The notes beneath the pieces were generated by a model. The model had not been told where the DNA came from. It worked only from the letters and a program-made list of their open reading frames with translations, and ran no database searches. From contig JBHOQW010000011.1 in the NCBI GenBank assembly GCA_042408665.1, positions 1-18,529 of the forward strand: 18,529 nt of DNA, written 5' to 3'. Below, in pieces: positions 6,027-13,642 of this stretch (its first letter is position 1; the number at the start of each line of letters is the position of its first letter). This stretch comes from CAUJGQ01 sp042408665. GTDB taxonomy: Bacteria; Chloroflexota; Dehalococcoidia; CAUJGQ01. A program made the position numbers and the translations under genes.

Positions 6027-6380
6027 TCAGGCGGACATCGGCTGTCCCGCGGCCTGCGCCGCGCGCTGTTCGGACCGGAGGATCGCGCCCAGGGTGTACT
6101 CGTAGTAGGTGATGCCCTCGGACAGCGAGAAGCTCTCCCGCTCGAACTCGATCCGCGGCCTGCCCTCCTCCACCACCAGCATGGCGCCCAGGCGCGGCCA
6201 GGGATGGACCCGCATCCCCGGCGGGATCTCCAGCACCCGCGGGTCACGGGCGGCCAGCGCGAGAAACGCCGCCGCGCAGCGGCGCACGGCCGTGGCGGCG
6301 TCGCCCTGGCGCAGGGCCTGATGCGCCTCTTGCAGGAGCGCGCGCAGCTCCTCGGTCTGGATCTGCTCCGGCTTGGGCAT
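6027..6380 (-). CDS. Hypothetical protein, 117 residues
   Basis: I do not recognise this protein. The N-terminal 50 residues form alanine-rich helices (EELRALLQEAHQALRQGDAA), resembling one or two helical repeats. The rest looks beta-stranded (GAMLVVEEGRPRIEFERESF) and ends in a helix (GAILRSEQRAAQAAG). There is no signal peptide, transmembrane segment or metal motif. The start is firm: GAGGAGGT lies five bases before the ATG at 6380, and a longer upstream extension of the frame overlaps the threonine aldolase gene. It follows that gene by 50 bases on the same strand and is probably co-transcribed, but no role in amino-acid metabolism can be claimed. Confidence 0.75.
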   Translation of the reverse strand: MPKPEQIQTEELRALLQEAHQALRQGDAATAVRRCAAAFLALAARDPRVLEIPPGMRVHPWPRLGAMLVVEEGRPRIEFERESFSLSEGITYYEYTLGAILRSEQRAAQAAGQPMSA

Positions 6381-6430
6381 GAGCGACCTCCTCGGTCTCG
6401 CCGGCCCGGGCGGTGATGGAACGTGGCCCA

Positions 6431-7462
6431 TCAGCGCGCCGCGGCGGGCGTGCGCAGGACCGTGGCGATGATCTCCAGCGCGTCGTCGATATCCTGGGCT
6501 GAGATGCCGTAGTGCGTCACCATGCGGTTGGCACCGACCAGCACACCCCGCTCGCGCAAGCGGGCAACAAAGGCGTCGGGCGACATCTGCTCCAGGCTGT
6601 AGTACAGGATGTTCGTCTCCACGACATCGGGGTTGCAACGGATGCCGGGAATCGCGGCCAGGCCGCGCGCCAGCCGGCGAGCGTTGGCGTGGTCCTCCGC
6701 CAGCCGGTCTACCATCTCCTCGAGCGCCACGATGCCGGCGGCGGCCAGCACACCCACCTGGCGCATGGTGCCGCCGACCATCTGCCGGTAGCGCCGCGCC
6801 CGTTGGATGAACTCCCCGGAGCCCACGATCACCGAGCCGATGGGACAGGCCAGCCCCTTGGACAGGCAGAACTGGACGCTGTCCGCGTCGGCCACCAGCT
6901 CCGCCGGGTCCGCGCGCAGGGCCACGGCGGCGTTGAAGATGCGCGCGCCGTCGATGTGGAACCGGAGCCCGTGCGCGTGCGCCACCTGGGCGATGTGCGC
7001 CAGCTCGGCGCGGCTGAGGGCGGCGCCGTTGCAGCGGTTATGTGTGTTCTCCATGCACACCAGCGCCGTGGCGGGGAAGTGCACGTTCTCCGGCCGGATG
7101 AGGGCGTGCACCTCCTCCGGGTCCAGCTCCCCACGCGGGCCATTGTGCGCCGGGCGGAGTTGCACCCGCCCCAGCGCCGCCGCCCCGCCCACCTCGGCCA
7201 GCAGGATGTGGCTCTGGTCGCCGACGATCACCTCATCGCCCGGCTGCGTGTGCGCCAGCAGGGCGACCAGGTTGCCCATCGTGCCGCTGGCCACGAACAG
7301 CCCCGCCTCCTTGCCCAGCCTCTGCGCGGCCAGCGCCTCCAGCCGCTTTACCGTGGGATCATCACCGAAGCCGTCATCGCCCACGACGGCCGTGGCCATC
7401 GCCTCCCGCATGCGGGGCGAGGGATGGGTCACGGTGTCGGAGCGCAGGTCAATGATCTTCAT
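6431..7462 (-). CDS. ltaE: Low-specificity L-threonine aldolase (PLP-dependent)
   Basis: The 343-residue protein starts with IDLRSDTVTHP and GDDGFGDDPTV, the signature start of threonine aldolases. The PLP-binding lysine is Lys202 in CLSKGLACPIGS, and Asp171 in HIDGAR would contact the pyridine nitrogen. The enzyme cleaves L-threonine and L-allo-threonine to glycine and acetaldehyde in the cytosol. Whether it prefers L- or allo-threonine cannot be read from this sequence. ATG 7462 is selected because GGAGAAGG precedes it and the conserved motif begins at once; the frame extends upstream but without homology. The gene is divergent from the alpha/beta hydrolase-fold gene at 7596 and precedes the small hypothetical gene. 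Confidence 0.92.
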   Translation of the reverse strand: MKIIDLRSDTVTHPSPRMREAMATAVVGDDGFGDDPTVKRLEALAAQRLGKEAGLFVASGTMGNLVALLAHTQPGDEVIVGDQSHILLAEVGGAAALGRVQLRPAHNGPRGELDPEEVHALIRPENVHFPATALVCMENTHNRCNGAALSRAELAHIAQVAHAHGLRFHIDGARIFNAAVALRADPAELVADADSVQFCLSKGLACPIGSVIVGSGEFIQRARRYRQMVGGTMRQVGVLAAAGIVALEEMVDRLAEDHANARRLARGLAAIPGIRCNPDVVETNILYYSLEQMSPDAFVARLRERGVLVGANRMVTHYGISAQDIDDALEIIATVLRTPAAAR

Positions 7463-7560
7463 CGCGGCCTTCTCCGCGCGGTCGGCGTGCGCCCCGATTC
7501 TTGCACAGGCGCGGCCAAAATGCGATGCGGGGCCGACAGCGGCGCCCACACCCACCGCTC

Positions 7561-7569
7561 TGCTACGCT
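7561..7569 (+). promoter_or_regulatory. Extended -10 promoter for the hydrolase-fold gene
   Basis: TGCTACGCT fits TGnTAnnnT. Transcription would begin near 7576, about 20 bases before the ATG, leaving room for the G-rich Shine-Dalgarno sequence GGGGGAG. No -35 hexamer is seen. Confidence 0.4.
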
Positions 7570-7595
7570 GAACGAGGACGGGGGAGTATCCGCGT

Positions 7596-8459
7596 ATGAG
7601 CCTTGACGCCGCATCCCGCTTTGTCTCGGTCGGCGGTCTGCGCCTGCACTACCTGGCATGGGGCCGGCCCGAGGCGCCGGCCCTGATCCTCTTGCACGAT
7701 CTGGCCGAATCCGCCGATGTCTGGCGGCCAGTGGTGCCAGGGCTGGTGTCGCATTTCTACACGGTCGCCGTGGACCTGCGCGGGCACGGCGACAGCGACT
7801 GGAGCGACACGTACTCGCCACAGGAGCAGGGGGACGACATCGGCGAACTGATCGAGACGTTGCGGCTGGCTCCAGCGGCGGTGATGGGCACCGGGATGGG
7901 CGGCCGCGCGGCCGCGCTGCTCGCCGCCCGCCAGGAGCACCGCCTGTCGCGTGCGGTGTTGGTGGAGACAGGCGTGCACATGTACCTGCCGCCGGAGCGG
8001 GAGGCGGATGAGGCGGTACTGGCCATGGCGCGGGTGTACGACTCACCGGAGGAGTACCTGCAGCGCTGGCAGGAGCTGCGGCGGCAGCTCGGGCTGCGGC
8101 GCGACGCCACACCGCCCGGGCCGGAGGAGGTGGCGGTCGCCCGGCGGCTGTTGCGGCCGCTGCTGGGGGACGGCCTGGCCCCGAAGTGCGACCTGGACGG
8201 CTACCAGCGCTACCGGGCGTGGTCACCCGGGGAACGGGTGGTCTCCTACCACGAGGAATTCCACGAGATCACGGCGCCGGTGCTCCTGGTGCGGGGGGCG
8301 GACAGCCCGGTGTTCACCCCGGATGAGGTCCAGGCGACGCTGGCATCCATCCACCGCTGCCGCCTGGTCGAGGTACCGGACGCCCGACACGACGTCCTGG
8401 CCGACAACCCACGCGGCCTGCTGGACGCGGTGCTGCCGTTCCTGCTCGGCAAGGGCTGA
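7596..8459 (+). CDS. Alpha/beta hydrolase-fold protein lacking the nucleophile
   Basis: The 287-residue protein follows the alpha/beta hydrolase fold from end to end: a GGLRLHYLAWG first strand, VAVDLRGHGDSD around 57-68, and a late His265 in PDARHDV. At the nucleophile elbow, however, it reads MGTGMGGRAA, with Gly100 (codon GGG, 7893-7895) where the family has Ser, Cys or Asp. The oxyanion-hole turn is also changed, from HG to His34-Asp35. The acid position may be Asp236 (RGADSPV). The frame is intact and the codon pattern normal, so this is not obvious decay. A binding, sensing or non-hydrolytic role is more likely than catalysis. It is unrelated in position to the active hydrolase at 5212, although both are soluble. 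Convergent with the exporter permease gene. Confidence 0.87.
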   Translation: MSLDAASRFVSVGGLRLHYLAWGRPEAPALILLHDLAESADVWRPVVPGLVSHFYTVAVDLRGHGDSDWSDTYSPQEQGDDIGELIETLRLAPAAVMGTGMGGRAAALLAARQEHRLSRAVLVETGVHMYLPPEREADEAVLAMARVYDSPEEYLQRWQELRRQLGLRRDATPPGPEEVAVARRLLRPLLGDGLAPKCDLDGYQRYRAWSPGERVVSYHEEFHEITAPVLLVRGADSPVFTPDEVQATLASIHRCRLVEVPDARHDVLADNPRGLLDAVLPFLLGKG

Positions 8460-8464
8460 GCCCT
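8452..8464. terminator. Tiny hairpin joining two convergent stop codons
   Basis: AGGGC (8452-8456), a TGA triloop that is the plus-strand stop codon itself, and GCCCT (8460-8464) make a five-pair stem. Its last base belongs to the opposing gene's stop codon. The two coding regions are only four bases apart. Confidence 0.3.
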
Positions 8465-9207
8465 CAAGGCTCCGCCCGCTGCAGCGTGAGCGAACCGGCC
8501 ACCAGCAATACCGCCAGCGTGGCCACGAGCACGCCGAGGTCGAGCAGCACCCGGCCGTCCTCCAGGCCGTACCCGCGCAGCATAATGCGGTCTAGGGCCT
8601 CGAACGCGTACGTCAGCGGCAGGAGGCGGGCGACCACGGCGAGCGCGGTTGGCATCCGCTCCAGCGGCACGAGCAGACCGGAGAGCAATAGCTGCGGCAG
8701 AATAGCGGCCGGCATAAACTGCACGACTTCGAACTCGGTGCGACCAAAGGCGCTCAAGAATAGGCCGAGCGCGATGCCCAGCAGGGCCTGCACCACGACC
8801 ACCAACACGGTGAGCGGCAGGGCTCCTTGGCTCGACAGCCCCAGCAGCCCGAGGCCGGTGCCCAGCGTGACCGCCGACTGCACCAGCGCCACGGCGGTAA
8901 AAGCGATGGCGTAGCCGAGCACCAGGTCACCGCGGCCGAGCGGTGAGGCCATCAGCCGCTCCAGCGTGCCCTGGGTACGCTCGCGCAACAGCCCGATGGA
9001 CGTCACCGCGAACATCATGGTGAAGGGAAAGAGGCCCAGCATGAGCGGTCCCACCCGGGGGAACACGCCGGGCACGTTGGTGAAGACCGCGTCCACCAGC
9101 CCCAGGAGCAGCGGCGGCAACAGGAACAGCAGGGCCAGCGTACGCCGGTCGCCGTGCAGTTGGCGCAGCACCCGTCGCACCACGGCCAGCGTGCAGCGGA
9201 TGTTCAT
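8464..9207 (-). CDS. ABC-2 type transporter permease
   Basis: The 247-residue membrane protein has about six hydrophobic spans, near residues 24-42, 55-74, 97-124, 131-154, 162-181 and 222-243. Between spans two and three lies the loop RERTQGTLERLMASPL, characteristic of ABC-2 exporters, which contacts the ATPase. Family members export drugs, polysaccharides or other hydrophobic compounds, but the substrate here is not evident. The ATG overlaps the stop codon of the ATPase gene by four bases (ATGA), so the two subunits are translationally coupled and made in similar amounts. It probably works as a homodimer with two ATPase copies in the cytoplasmic membrane. Confidence 0.9.
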   Translation of the reverse strand: MNIRCTLAVVRRVLRQLHGDRRTLALLFLLPPLLLGLVDAVFTNVPGVFPRVGPLMLGLFPFTMMFAVTSIGLLRERTQGTLERLMASPLGRGDLVLGYAIAFTAVALVQSAVTLGTGLGLLGLSSQGALPLTVLVVVVQALLGIALGLFLSAFGRTEFEVVQFMPAAILPQLLLSGLLVPLERMPTALAVVARLLPLTYAFEALDRIMLRGYGLEDGRVLLDLGVLVATLAVLLVAGSLTLQRAEP

Positions 9208-9977
9208 CGCTCTCCCCTTTCGGCCTCAGCTAGGCGCACCACCGCCTCCTCCAGGTCGGTCGCTCCCGCCCGCGCCGTGATGTCGGCCGGCGTCCCCTCG
9301 GCCAGCAGCCTGCCGTTATACAGGAAGGCCAGGCGGTCCACGCGGGCGGCCTCGTCCATGACGTGCGTGCTCACCACCACCGTGGCGCCGGCCGCCGCCC
9401 ACGTCCGGAACTGCGCCCACATGCGTCGCCGCAGCACGGGGTCCAGGCCGACGGTGGGTTCATCCAGCAGGAGCAGCGGCGGCTCCGGCAGCAGGGCGAT
9501 AGCGAACGACAGGCGCTGGCGCTCACCGCCGGAAAAGGTGCCAGCGAGGCGGTCGGCCAGCGCCGTGAGGTCTACCGTCTCCAGCACCGCCGCCACCCGT
9601 CCCGGTGGCACCCCATAGACCGCTGCGAAGAACTCCAGGTTCCGGCGCGCCGTGAGGTCGTGGTAGAGTGCCGGGCTCTGCGGCATGTAGCCGATGCGGC
9701 GGCGCAGGGCCGGGCTGCCGGCGGGCTGGCCGAGCACGCGCAGCTCACCGCCAGCCAGGCGCTGCACCCCGGCCACGGCGCGCATCAGCGTCGTCTTGCC
9801 GGCGCCGCTGGGCCCGACGAGACCGTAGATAAGGCCGGTCGGCACGGTCAGGGTGATATCGCGTAGGATGAGCGTGCCGCCGCGCACCACCTGCAGCCCG
9901 TGCGCGGCGATCGCCGCTTCCTCACCGGCCACCGGCCGTGCAGAGGGAGGGGTGCCGGGTTGGCGGTAGACCTCCAA
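9204..9977 (-). CDS. ABC-2 exporter ATP-binding protein
   Basis: The 257-residue protein has every ABC ATPase motif: Walker A GPSGAGKTT (55-63), Q-loop Gln100 (YMPQS), signature FSGGERQR (148-155), Walker B LLLLDEP (168-174) and switch His205. It powers the ABC-2 permease encoded directly downstream with a four-base overlap. The start is TTG at 9977, supported by a perfect AGGAGGT five bases upstream; the first 25 residues before the ABC domain carry no motif. The upstream fusion gene ends 70 bases away on the same strand, so the three may share a transcript, though a stem-loop (10024-10041) lies between. Substrate unknown. Confidence 0.92.
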   Translation of the reverse strand: MEVYRQPGTPPSARPVAGEEAAIAAHGLQVVRGGTLILRDITLTVPTGLIYGLVGPSGAGKTTLMRAVAGVQRLAGGELRVLGQPAGSPALRRRIGYMPQSPALYHDLTARRNLEFFAAVYGVPPGRVAAVLETVDLTALADRLAGTFSGGERQRLSFAIALLPEPPLLLLDEPTVGLDPVLRRRMWAQFRTWAAAGATVVVSTHVMDEAARVDRLAFLYNGRLLAEGTPADITARAGATDLEEAVVRLAEAERGER

Positions 9978-10023
9978 CGGTTACCTCCTATCAGCCTGTC
10001 CAGCACCCTCAGACGCCGTTCCG

Positions 10024-10041
10024 GCCGCGGCACCGCGCGGC
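10024..10041. terminator. Small GC stem-loop between the fusion gene and the exporter genes
   Basis: GCCGCG (10024-10029) pairs with CGCGGC (10036-10041) around a six-base loop, seven bases beyond the stop codon of the fusion gene. It has no U-tract and may only reduce read-through. Confidence 0.3.
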
Positions 10042-10047
10042 GCCCGT

Positions 10048-12243
10048 TCAGGCCGGCGTCTCGCCGCTGTCCAGGCGCAGCCAGGTCTGCTGACCGGCCT
10101 TACCCGATAGCGGCACCGGCTCGGCGAACTTCTGCGCCCGCGCCAGCTCCCAGGCATACAGAGGACGACCCCGTGCATAGCGGTGGAGAAAGCCAGGATC
10201 GGCCAGGTGTCGATCCTGGCTCTGCCTCAGCTCCTCCTCGCTGAGCGGACCGCGCGTACCCGTCACCTCGACGGTGCCGAGCAGCCGGCCGCCGCTCACC
10301 ACGCCCACCCGCCCGCGGACCTTCGTCGGGTAGGTGCGTAGCTCCCACGTCTTCTTGCCCTCGACGATCCAGCTTGCGTACGGCTCCAGCACGCGGAAGG
10401 CGCGCGGCGGCACCTTGCCGGCGTGCACCAGCGTGCCGTACCCGCAGTAGTAGATCGCGTCGGGCTCCATCGCCTCGATCGCGGCTGGGCGATGGGTGGC
10501 GACCACGAGCGTGACGCGCTTGTCACGAGCCAGCGCGGCCATGCGGCGCGCCAGGCGCAGCGCCGTAGATGGGTCGAGATGCGCCGCAAACTCATCCACA
10601 ACCAGCAGGTTCGGGCGTTGCGCCAGCAAGTAAGCCAGTTTCACCCGCTCCTGTTGACCGGTGGAAAGCTCACGCAGAGGTGCCCGGTACAGGACCACGT
10701 CCGCCAGCCCGACCTCGTTCAGCAACTCGACCGCCAACGCCTCATCGCCGGTGAGGTCATAGAGCACCTGCACGACCGGTGCCTCGCCGAAGGTGGGCTC
10801 CAGGTCGCCAGGGATGAACGCCGCTGCCCGCACGTTCGTGGGCACGCTCGCCTCGCTTTGGTCTGGCCGGTAGAGGGGCGCATCCACGCCGGCGGCGAGG
10901 CCGTACAGGATGCGCAGCAGGGTGGTTTTGCCGCTGCCGGAGGCGCCGACGACCACGGTCACGGTGCTCGGCGCGATCTCTAGCTCGGCGTCGCGCACGA
11001 TCACCTTGTGCACCTCGCGGTGCTGGACCCCGAACGCCGCCAGCAGGTCCCGCACCGGGCCTGAGAGCTGCTCGATACTGAGGCGGCTGGCGTACGCCTT
11101 GGAAAGATGTCGCACGGTGAACGGCGTCGCGAGCGGCTCCACAGGGGTAAACCGAGGGTGATACAGCCGGCCGCCATGCTGGCGGGCCACCGGGTCGCGC
11201 TGCAAGAACGCGTCGACAGCCGTCTGAGCCCGGCGGCTCAAGGGGCAGTACAGCACCGGTCGGCCGCTGGCGGTGTCCCAGAGATAGCGGAAACCGGCCT
11301 TTTCCATGAACGGGTTATAGCGGGCCATCATGGCGATGGCCTCGATGGCCTGCTTGGCCACGCGCATGTCCGGCACCCACCGCTCCCGCAGCCAGTCCTT
11401 GAGGGCCAGGAGCGCCTGCTGGCCTAGGCCGTCGGCGCGATAATCGGGGTGGATCACCACGCGCGCCAGACGGGCTACCGGCGACCGGGCCGAGCGCAGG
11501 GCTTCGCCCTGCACCTGCCACCAGTCTTCCAACCCGGCGACCTCCGTGGGGTGAAACGGGTGGGCAAACCAGGCGCGGGGGAACACGCTGCTGCGAATGT
11601 CATGCTCCACGGTCCCGTCAGGGAGGCGACGGTGCATGAGCGGCACCGGCGGGTCGGCGCGGACGTAACCGACGTACTGCGGTTCGTAAGGCTCGCGCTC
11701 GGTGAGTTCCAACACCAAAAAGCGTGAGGCGCGGGTAGCGCTCTTGAGGTCGTGGAACCGGGCTGCCTGGCCACAGGTCGGACAGGTGGGCCGGGCGTTG
11801 GCCGCCTGATATCGACCGCACCGCTCGCAATACCAGACCGCTATCACCTCCTCCTCGGACGCGTAGTGGTACTGCTCCAGCTCGACGATGGCCTCGTAAT
11901 CGCGCTCGTAGCGCGCTTCACGCGCCCGCAGCGCGTAGGCATACAGCGGCTTACCCCGAGCCGTTTGCCGCTCCACCCGGTAGGTGCGTTCGAACAGCGG
12001 CCAGATGGGCACCGCCCCGGAGAGGCGGTACTCATCGAACCCCAGCGTGGCCGCCGCATCGGCGGGTAATTCCAGTCGGTACCGCGCCCCCTCGACCAGC
12101 CACTGCGCAACCGTGCCGGTCATCGGCAGGCGGTATTCGTGCCCCGTCGCGTCACGCACCAGGGCATAGCCGAGGAACCGGTAATTCGGCTGCCGGACGA
12201 TCACCCCACTGAGGACGACTTCGGTGTCGCGCGGCCCAGACAT
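10048..12243 (-). CDS. Zinc-ribbon/GNAT/ABC-ATPase/ASCH fusion protein (COG2401-like)
   Basis: This 731-residue protein joins several domains. Residues 1-130 are unassigned. Cys139, Cys142, Cys154 and Cys157 form a zinc ribbon. About 170-340 is a GNAT acetyltransferase-like domain with the acyl-CoA loop VVIHPDYRADGLGQQ (262-276) and a later MARYNPFMEKAGF. About 375-610 is an ABC ATPase with Walker A GASGSGKT (433-440), signature LSTGQQ (526-531), Walker B LLVVDE (546-551, followed by F rather than P) and His584. The usual Q-loop glutamine is not evident (FIPGD). Residues 615-731 look like an ASCH domain (SWIVEGKKTWELR, RGRVGVVS, LYAWEL), a PUA-like fold linked to RNA binding. The GNAT-ABC core matches COG2401, known mainly from archaea and of unknown function. 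No membrane spans, so a soluble nucleic-acid-related role is inferred. Start: ATG with GAGGAG close upstream. Confidence 0.85.
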   Translation of the reverse strand: MSGPRDTEVVLSGVIVRQPNYRFLGYALVRDATGHEYRLPMTGTVAQWLVEGARYRLELPADAAATLGFDEYRLSGAVPIWPLFERTYRVERQTARGKPLYAYALRAREARYERDYEAIVELEQYHYASEEEVIAVWYCERCGRYQAANARPTCPTCGQAARFHDLKSATRASRFLVLELTEREPYEPQYVGYVRADPPVPLMHRRLPDGTVEHDIRSSVFPRAWFAHPFHPTEVAGLEDWWQVQGEALRSARSPVARLARVVIHPDYRADGLGQQALLALKDWLRERWVPDMRVAKQAIEAIAMMARYNPFMEKAGFRYLWDTASGRPVLYCPLSRRAQTAVDAFLQRDPVARQHGGRLYHPRFTPVEPLATPFTVRHLSKAYASRLSIEQLSGPVRDLLAAFGVQHREVHKVIVRDAELEIAPSTVTVVVGASGSGKTTLLRILYGLAAGVDAPLYRPDQSEASVPTNVRAAAFIPGDLEPTFGEAPVVQVLYDLTGDEALAVELLNEVGLADVVLYRAPLRELSTGQQERVKLAYLLAQRPNLLVVDEFAAHLDPSTALRLARRMAALARDKRVTLVVATHRPAAIEAMEPDAIYYCGYGTLVHAGKVPPRAFRVLEPYASWIVEGKKTWELRTYPTKVRGRVGVVSGGRLLGTVEVTGTRGPLSEEELRQSQDRHLADPGFLHRYARGRPLYAWELARAQKFAEPVPLSGKAGQQTWLRLDSGETPA

Positions 12244-12279
12244 AGCTCCTCGCTCGACGCTGGGAGGAACAAGTCCCAG

Positions 12280-12285
12280 ATGATA
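12280..12285 (-). promoter_or_regulatory. Candidate -10 box for the fusion gene
   Basis: The minus strand reads TATCAT, one mismatch from TATAAT, about 37 bases before the ATG at 12243. It sits in the loop of a small dyad (GTCCC 12273-12277, GGGAC 12287-12291). No good -35 hexamer is present. Confidence 0.35.
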
Positions 12286-12357
12286 GGGGACGGGGCATGG
12301 CCGGTGCAGGTTCCAGCGCGGACGTGCCCATCACGCTCAACCGCCACGCTGTCAGCC

Positions 12358-13548
12358 TCAAATGGCGCCTTCCGCGCGCAGGGCGGCGATCTGGGCATCG
12401 TCCATACCCAGAAGCTCCCGCAACACCTGCTCGGTGTGCTGACCGAGCAGCGGCGGCGCCGAGCGCACCTCGGCGGGGGTTTCGGAGAAGCGGAAGGGCG
12501 GGCCGATCACCGTGATTTCACCGGCCGTGGGGTGGGGCAGGGTGCGCACCACCCCCAGCGCCTGCACCTGCGGGTCGGCCAGCGCCTGCGGCACGGTGTT
12601 GATCGGACCGGCCGGGATGCCGTTCTCGTTCAGGAGGCGCAGCCACTCGTCGGCCGGGCGTTGTTCGATCAGGCGCTGGATCTCCTGCACCAGCTCCTCC
12701 CGGTGGGCGAGGCGGTCGGCGTTGGTGGCAAAGCGCGGGTCGTCGGCCAGCTCCGGCCGCCCGGCCAGCTCGCAGAAGCGGCGGAACTGGCGCGGGTTGG
12801 CCACCGCCAGGGCCAGGGGCCGGTCTTTGGCGCGAAACGGCTGGTAGGGCACGATGTTCGGGTGGGCGTTGCCGTAGCGCTTGGGCTCCTGGCCGCTCAC
12901 CAGGTAGTTCTGGCCCACGTTCACCAGCCAGGCCAGCGCCGACTCCAGCAACGACACCTCCACCCGCTGCCCGCGACCCGTCCGCTCACGGGCGTGCAGC
13001 GCCGCCAGGACGGCGTTCACCGTGAACAGCCCGGCGGTGACGTCGACGATCGCCACCCCCACCTTCATCGGCTCGCCCTCCGGCTCGCCGGTGATGGACA
13101 TGATGCCGGCCATGGCCTGGATGACGAAGTCATAGCCCGGGTAGTCCTTGTACGGCCCCACGGGCCCGAAACCGCTGATGGTGGCGTGGATGAGACGCGG
13201 GTTGACCTCCCACAAGGTGGCGTCGTCCAGCCCCATACGCTCCAGCGTGCCGCGCCGGAAGTTGTCGATCAGGATATCGCTGCAGCGGGCCAGCTCCAGC
13301 AGCACACGCCGCCCGCCCGGGCTCTTCAGGTTGAGGGTGATGCCCAGCTTGTTGCGGTTGATGGATAAGTAATAGGCGCTCTCGCCGCCGGCCCAGGGTG
13401 GGCCCCAGGCGCGGGTCTCGTCGCCTTCCCCCGGCTGCTCGACCTTGATCACCTCGGCACCAAGATCGCCGAGCGTCATGGCGGCGTACGGCCCGGCGAG
13501 GACGCGCGAGAGGTCCAGCACGCGGATACCATGTAACGGTCCGGGCAC
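12358..13548 (-). CDS. Class III CoA-transferase (CaiB/BaiF family)
   Basis: The 396-residue protein starts with GIRVLDLSRVLAGPYAAMTL and continues LGDLGAEVIKVEQP, the family's CoA-binding start. PGYD places the catalytic Asp at residue 140, where the acyl-aspartyl intermediate would form. Later blocks (PFRAKDRPLALAV, NENGIPAGPINTV) also fit. Members move CoA between carboxylic acids, such as formyl-CoA/oxalate or carnitine derivatives, or act as alpha-methylacyl-CoA racemases; the partner acids are not evident here. The start is GTG at 13548, six bases after GGAGGG. It is 94 bases downstream of galE on the same strand and has a possible TATCCT -10 box of its own at 13599-13604. Confidence 0.93.
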   Translation of the reverse strand: MPGPLHGIRVLDLSRVLAGPYAAMTLGDLGAEVIKVEQPGEGDETRAWGPPWAGGESAYYLSINRNKLGITLNLKSPGGRRVLLELARCSDILIDNFRRGTLERMGLDDATLWEVNPRLIHATISGFGPVGPYKDYPGYDFVIQAMAGIMSITGEPEGEPMKVGVAIVDVTAGLFTVNAVLAALHARERTGRGQRVEVSLLESALAWLVNVGQNYLVSGQEPKRYGNAHPNIVPYQPFRAKDRPLALAVANPRQFRRFCELAGRPELADDPRFATNADRLAHREELVQEIQRLIEQRPADEWLRLLNENGIPAGPINTVPQALADPQVQALGVVRTLPHPTAGEITVIGPPFRFSETPAEVRSAPPLLGQHTEQVLRELLGMDDAQIAALRAEGAI

Positions 13549-13642
13549 GGGCTTCCCTCCTGCCGGCGCTTCACCAGGGAGACCGGCGTTCGCGACTGAG
13601 GATAGGTAATTGCCCCATGAAGAGCCAGCCGACCGGGGCCCA

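Noticed and set aside
6512..7606. A 364-codon plus-strand open frame opposite ltaE
   Set aside because: It is antisense to a threonine aldolase with intact motifs; composition is typical of a shadow frame.
12139..13368. A 409-codon plus-strand open frame opposite the CoA-transferase gene
   Set aside because: It is antisense to a well-supported gene and has no recognisable domain.
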